Source: Actinomycetota bacterium
GTDB lineage: Bacteria > Actinomycetota > Thermoleophilia > Gaiellales > Gaiellaceae
Assembly (NCBI GenBank): GCA_016870235.1
Contig: VGCB01000053.1
Span: 1-9,846, forward strand
Reading direction: 5' to 3'
DNA: 9,846 bases
The notes under the pieces are model-generated. The model had not been told where the DNA came from. It saw only the letters and a program-made list of their open reading frames with translations, and did no database searches. The position numbers were made by a program, and so were the translations under genes. This document shows positions 7,120 through 9,846 of this stretch, one piece after another. How positions within the stretch are numbered: the first letter of the stretch is position 1; every line of letters starts with the position of its first letter.

Positions 7120-7458
7120 ATGCCAGCACCACTCGTGACCCAGACTCAGCTGCTCGACCAGCTCGCCGGGAAGCTCGGCGGCTCGCGCGCCGACGCGAAG
7201 CGCACCCTCACCGCGGTCGAGGATGTCGTGCTCGACAACCTGCGCGAGGCCCGCCGTATCAAGATCGGCAACACCGTTCAGCTGGAGGTGCGCCTCAAAG
7301 CCGCCACGAGCGCGCGCAAGGGCCGCAATCCGGCGACCGGCGAGGAGATCACGATCGCAGCCCGACCTGCATCGGTCGATGTCCGCGCACGGCCGCTCAA
7401 GGGAGCCAAGGAGGCCGTGCCGACGATCGAAAAGGCGAAGAAGGTGATCGGCGGCTAG
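7120..7458 (+). CDS. HU-family DNA-binding protein
   Basis: A 112-residue small basic protein of the HU/IHF family, which bends and compacts DNA as a dimer. The N-terminal helices (TQLLDQLAGKLGGSRADAKRTLTAVEDVVLDNLREARRIKIG, 9-50) match HU, and GRNPATGEEITIAA (68-81) is the hallmark DNA-binding arm with the intercalating proline at 71. It departs from typical HU (about 90 residues) in two ways: the usual IGFGTF-EVRER strand reads KIGNTVQLEVRLKAATSARK, and about 20 residues are added at the lysine-rich C-terminus (PTIEKAKKVIGG). It is a single-gene unit: strong Shine-Dalgarno ahead and a perfect hairpin 28 bases past the stop. Its neighbours are Hsp20 and an amidase. An IHF-like site-specific role cannot be excluded. 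Confidence 0.92.
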   Translation: MPAPLVTQTQLLDQLAGKLGGSRADAKRTLTAVEDVVLDNLREARRIKIGNTVQLEVRLKAATSARKGRNPATGEEITIAARPASVDVRARPLKGAKEAVPTIEKAKKVIGG

Positions 7459-7486
7459 CGGCCGTCGAGCACGCCTCGCTCGTCCT

Positions 7487-7513
7487 GTACGACGCCCGGA
7501 CCGGGCGTCGTAC
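7487..7513 (+). terminator. perfect 27-base palindromic hairpin after HU
   Basis: GTACGACGCCCGG (7487-7499) and CCGGGCGTCGTAC (7501-7513) are exact inverted arms around a single A (12 pairs with a GAC loop as RNA). It begins 28 bases past the HU stop. No T run follows directly; the nearest T-rich string (GTCTTTC) comes about 17 bases later. Termination of HU mRNA is the likely role. Confidence 0.75.
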
Positions 7514-7607
7514 GCGTCTCCGGGGCCCGTCTTTCGGTAGTTCTCCTCCGACGATCCACGATCTCGCCGATGGCGCGGGCGGCTCCGGCTGCGATGGTGA
7601 GCCTGGG

Positions 7608-7618
7608 AAAGGAGGTGA
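7608..7618 (+). promoter_or_regulatory. strong Shine-Dalgarno of the hsp20 gene
   Basis: AAAGGAGGTGA is fully complementary to the 16S anti-Shine-Dalgarno, four bases before the ATG at 7623. It fixes the start in a frame that stays open far upstream through other genes. I see no HAIR (HspR) or CIRCE (HrcA) inverted repeat in the 109 bases between the HU terminator and this gene. Confidence 0.85.
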
Positions 7619-7622
7619 GCCC

Positions 7623-8063
7623 ATGTCGGCACTTGCAAAGCGGACGCCCCTTGCGGAGATCGAGCCATTCGATCGGCGCTGGCGCAGGATGATGGAGAGC
7701 TTCGGGATGACGCCGTTCTGGATGTCGTCCGAGGCGATGCCTGCGGCGGACGTCTTCGAGACGGACGGCGAGGTCGTCGTCCAGGTCGAGGCGCCCGGGT
7801 ACGAGCCGGGCGAGATCGAGGTCGAGGTCCACGACCATCAGCTGGTCGTGAAGGGGGAGCGCAAGGAGGAGGAGACGAAGGAGGAGAAGACCTTCCGTCT
7901 CCACGAGCGTCTCGAGCGGCGCTTCGAGCGTCGGTTCGAGCTGCCTGCCGAGGTGGACGTCGAGCACCTGAAGGCGGAGTTCGCCAAGGGTGTCCTCGAG
8001 ATCCACATGCCGAAGGCAGACCAGCCGAAGCCTCGCAAGATCCCGATCGGCGTCAAGCCGTAG
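7623..8063 (+). CDS. Hsp20 / alpha-crystallin family small heat-shock protein
   Basis: A 146-residue ATP-independent chaperone that holds unfolding proteins in large oligomers. A short N-terminal arm (1-38; RRWRRMMESFGMTPFW) leads to the alpha-crystallin domain: AADVFETDGEVVVQVEAPGYEPGEIEVEVHDHQLVVKGERK (41-81), a charged loop of mostly E and K (82-95), RRFELPAEVDVEHLKAEFAKGVLEIHMPK (103-131) with the A-x-x-x-G-V-L signature. The tail carries I140-P141-I142, the I-x-I motif that docks on a neighbouring domain. The ATG is set by a full-length Shine-Dalgarno. The gene is flanked on both sides by strong hairpins, so it is probably transcribed alone; its promoter should lie in 7514-7607, where I see no clear box. 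Confidence 0.96.
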   Translation: MSALAKRTPLAEIEPFDRRWRRMMESFGMTPFWMSSEAMPAADVFETDGEVVVQVEAPGYEPGEIEVEVHDHQLVVKGERKEEETKEEKTFRLHERLERRFERRFELPAEVDVEHLKAEFAKGVLEIHMPKADQPKPRKIPIGVKP

Positions 8064-8080
8064 GGCGCTCGAGACCAGGC

Positions 8081-8109
8081 GCGAGGGAGCGGGTGGGCCG
8101 CTCCCTCGC
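8081..8109 (+). terminator. perfect 12-bp hairpin after hsp20
   Basis: GCGAGGGAGCGG (8081-8092) pairs exactly with CCGCTCCCTCGC (8098-8109) around a GTGGG loop. It starts 18 bases past the hsp20 stop and lies between convergent genes, so it may also stop minus-strand transcription from the flavodoxin gene. No T run follows in either direction. Confidence 0.75.
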
Positions 8110-8181
8110 CACGTCCCGCTCAACGCTCAGCTCCGCCCCGCAACGAGACCCGCAGGCGTCAGAGCCCCGGCGGACACAGCG

Positions 8182-8727
8182 TCAGCTCCGGGCGGAGGCC
8201 GGTGCGCGCGCCGCCACGACTCCCGCGAGCGTGCGGCCCCAGTCGACCGCACGATCCCACTCGCCGTCGGCGAGGGGCCCCTCCGAGTGCGCGACGACGA
8301 AGCTCTCGGGCTCGGCGACGAGCTCGAAGCCGTGCCGGCGCAGGCGCCGACCGATCGCCTTTGCGGCCGAGCCGGTGAGCAGCTGCGGCCCGTGCATGCG
8401 CGTGTCGAACGCGGCGGCCGCCCGGCCGCTGCCTTCGCCGATCCCCTCGAGCAGCGCGCGCACGGCCTCGCCCTCGAACGGCGGCTCGGGCCCGCCGTCC
8501 TTGCTCGTCGCCTCGAGGGCCGAGCGCCGGGATGCGGTCGTGCTCATGCCGTGGACGTGCGTGGGCCCGCCGACGACGACGAGATCTGCATCGGCGAGCT
8601 CGCGGTTGACGTTGTCGCTCGCAGGGATCACGACCACAGCCCCGATCTCGGCGAGCCCCTCGCCGACCGCGTGCGCGATCTCCGCGGTGTTCCCGTAGAC
8701 GGATTCGTAGGTGACGAGTGCCTTCAT
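8182..8727 (-). CDS. flavodoxin-domain protein
   Basis: A 181-residue cytosolic protein with a flavodoxin-like fold. MKALVTYESVYGNTAEIAHAVGEGL carries the FMN phosphate-binding loop (T6-Y-E-S-V-Y-G-N-T14). VVVGGPTHVHGMS (50-62) is the second flavin-contacting loop found in actinobacterial flavodoxin-domain proteins, and ESFVVAHSEGPLADGEWDRAVDWG (141-164) the usual C-terminal block. The ATG at 8727 has GAAGGAGG (8735-8742) 7 bases upstream and begins exactly at the first strand; the frame is open to 8787 but that extension has no flavodoxin character. It probably carries electrons or serves as an FMN-dependent quinone reductase-like protein; no partner reductase is in the window. It follows the Clp-N gene on the same strand after 162 bases and converges on hsp20. 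Confidence 0.9.
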   Translation of the reverse strand: MKALVTYESVYGNTAEIAHAVGEGLAEIGAVVVIPASDNVNRELADADLVVVGGPTHVHGMSTTASRRSALEATSKDGGPEPPFEGEAVRALLEGIGEGSGRAAAAFDTRMHGPQLLTGSAAKAIGRRLRRHGFELVAEPESFVVAHSEGPLADGEWDRAVDWGRTLAGVVAARAPASARS

Positions 8728-8734
8728 CGTCCTG

Positions 8735-8742
8735 CCTCCTTC
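8735..8742 (-). promoter_or_regulatory. Shine-Dalgarno of the flavodoxin-domain gene
   Basis: GAAGGAGG on the minus strand, 7 bases before the ATG at 8727. It decides the start against the open extension to 8787. The rest of 8743-8889 holds no feature that I can support apart from a weak GACCA/TGGTC hairpin just past the Clp-N stop. Confidence 0.75.
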
Positions 8743-8889
8743 GCTCGTCTCTTCGTTCGACACGACTGGTGCCGATCTCAGCCTCACAGGGCTCGCCGGC
8801 GGAGGTCATCGGGGATCTCTGCGATCCAGCTCGGTACGAGGTACGGACCGGCGTGAGACGGAGGATGACCACGCTGGTCGAGCCGGGGA

Positions 8890-9846
8890 TCAGTCGCGGG
8901 TCGGACCGAGATCGATCGCCCTCCGGAGGTCATCCCCGGAGAGGCGGCGGAGACGCAGCTCCGCCAGCTGCTCGGCGGCACAGCGGACGTCGAGCTCGAA
9001 CCCGTCGAGCACGACTGTCAGGGAAGCGACGCCGGCGGCGGTGAGGACGGTTCCGGCGTGCCCGGCACCGTCGATCGTGACCGTTGTCTGCCAGCGCTCG
9101 AACGTGAGCGGGAACGAGACGTCCTCGGCGTCGAACGCGTCGTGCAGGAGGTGCCGCCGCAGCTGAGCCGCGGCGCGGCCGGACGACCCGGGGTCGTGGC
9201 GGCGTACCGAGATCCAGACCGTGCCGCCGCCGGGAGGCTCGAACACGCGCTCGAGTGCCGGGCCGCCTTCGAGGTGCACCTCCCGTGTCCGCAAGACCCG
9301 CGCCTGCGTCGAGGGCGCGTAGAGATGGCCGCGAAGCGTCTCCATCAGCGCGTCTCCGGTCACGGACAGGCCAGGCTCGTCGGACGCGACCTCGAGAACC
9401 GCGCCTTCCGATCCTCGACTTCCGGGAGCTCTCCCCTGCAGCTGCGCGTGCTCGTCGACCGCGCGCCGCACGGCAGGCGCGCCGCCGTACCGGGCGAGGA
9501 TCTGCGTGCCGAGCCCTTCCTCGTCCGCGAGCAGCGCGAGGAGCAGGGGGAGTGGTGTGATCCGGTCGTCTCCGCGCGCGTCGGCCTCCCGGTGCGCGCG
9601 CCCGAGCACATCGATGCAGTGCGACGTGAAGCGCACCTTGCCCCCGCGGATCGCCTTCTCGCCGACGACGCCGGCGACGGTCGAGCGGACGTCGCGATCC
9701 AAGATGCCGAGCGCGCCGAGCACCGGCGGCAGGGCTCTTCGCGCCTCCGCCCGCAGCAGGCCGAGCAGCAGATGCTCGGTGCCCGTGTTGCGGTGCCCGA
9801 GGCTCGCGGCCTCTTCACCCGCGGTGGTCACGACTTGCCGGGCCTC
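8890..9846 (-). CDS. double Clp-N domain protein with unrecognised C-terminal domain (5' end cut by window edge)
   Basis: The frame is open through the right edge: the five codons before the GTG at 9831 read EARQV, so the visible text EARQVVTTAGEEAASLGHRNTGTEHLLLGLL is the interior of a first Clp-N repeat, and the true start lies about 10 codons outside. The second repeat is FTSHCIDVLGRAHREADARGDDRITPLPLLLALL (73-106 of the 318 visible residues). In ClpC/ClpB these repeats bind substrates and adaptors. No Walker A or AAA+ motif follows. After a linker (about 135-160), residues 160-318 form a mixed alpha/beta region (GDALMETLRGHLYAP, TVWISVRRHD, LLHDAFDAEDVSFPLTFERWQTTVTI, LDGFELDVRCAAEQLAELRLRR) that I do not recognise. 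It may be a Clp-protease adaptor or a heat- or stress-linked regulator. The flavodoxin gene follows after 162 bases. Confidence 0.85.
   Translation of the reverse strand, partial: EARQVVTTAGEEAASLGHRNTGTEHLLLGLLRAEARRALPPVLGALGILDRDVRSTVAGVVGEKAIRGGKVRFTSHCIDVLGRAHREADARGDDRITPLPLLLALLADEEGLGTQILARYGGAPAVRRAVDEHAQLQGRAPGSRGSEGAVLEVASDEPGLSVTGDALMETLRGHLYAPSTQARVLRTREVHLEGGPALERVFEPPGGGTVWISVRRHDPGSSGRAAAQLRRHLLHDAFDAEDVSFPLTFERWQTTVTIDGAGHAGTVLTAAGVASLTVVLDGFELDVRCAAEQLAELRLRRLSGDDLRRAIDLGPTRD

Noticed and set aside
7020..7121. Longer amidase start at 7121
   Set aside because: It would overlap the divergent HU start and put about 34 non-signal-like residues before an evident signal peptide.
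7514..7607. HAIR or CIRCE heat-shock operator ahead of hsp20
   Set aside because: No inverted repeat resembling CTTGAGT-N7-ACTCAAG or the CIRCE arms is present.
6417..8063. One long plus-strand frame of 548 codons ending in Hsp20, which could suggest a fusion protein
   Set aside because: The upstream part is a shadow of the amidase and HU genes; a full-length Shine-Dalgarno and ATG at 7623 give a normal-sized Hsp20.
8867..8879. Hairpin GACCA/TGGTC just past the Clp-N stop
   Set aside because: Only a 5-bp stem with a 3-base loop; far weaker than the other intergenic hairpins and expected by chance.

Overview
The window reads as chromosomal DNA of a high-GC actinobacterium. Coding density is high, GTG starts are common, G/C dominates third codon positions, and the gene families are actinobacterial in flavour: tandem DUF4389 membrane protein, EthD-like protein, Clp-N protein without an ATPase, divergent HU. 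A Thermoleophilia-type lineage (Gaiellales or Solirubrobacterales) is my best guess, but that is an inference from composition and gene content. There is no rRNA, tRNA, CRISPR array, insertion sequence, integrase or other sign of a mobile region.

Region 1 (1-2585, minus strand) is a translation cluster read gltX - cysS - rlmB. GluRS is unusually short, cysS follows after 37 bases, and rlmB overlaps the cysS stop by 4 bases (GTGA) and runs off the left edge. The order resembles the Bacillus gltX-cysE-cysS-mrnC-rlmB cluster without cysE and mrnC. Upstream on the same strand is a glutathione S-transferase-fold protein (2622-3224).

Region 2 (3225-4700) has a divergent plus-strand nucleoside 2-deoxyribosyltransferase-family gene. 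It converges, with an 11-base overlap, on a minus-strand pair: a PF06684 'amino acid synthesis' protein followed 11 bases later by an EthD-like protein. A strong hairpin separates this pair from the gene upstream.

Region 3 (4700-7119) holds a DUF4389 membrane protein with two internal repeats and an extracytoplasmic domain, and a secreted zinc N-acetylmuramoyl-L-alanine amidase. Both are on the minus strand and are probably envelope functions.

Region 4 (7120-9846) looks like stress and nucleoid functions: plus-strand HU and Hsp20, each followed by a strong hairpin, then minus-strand flavodoxin-like protein and a double Clp-N protein with an unrecognised C-terminal half, cut by the right edge. 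Several genes carry very strong Shine-Dalgarno sequences, which fix starts at odds with the longest open frames.

No clear new multi-gene system is evident. The best leads are the Clp-N protein with its unknown C-terminal domain, the compact GluRS, the PF06684-EthD pair, and the repeated use of perfect stem-loops without a U-tract between genes.
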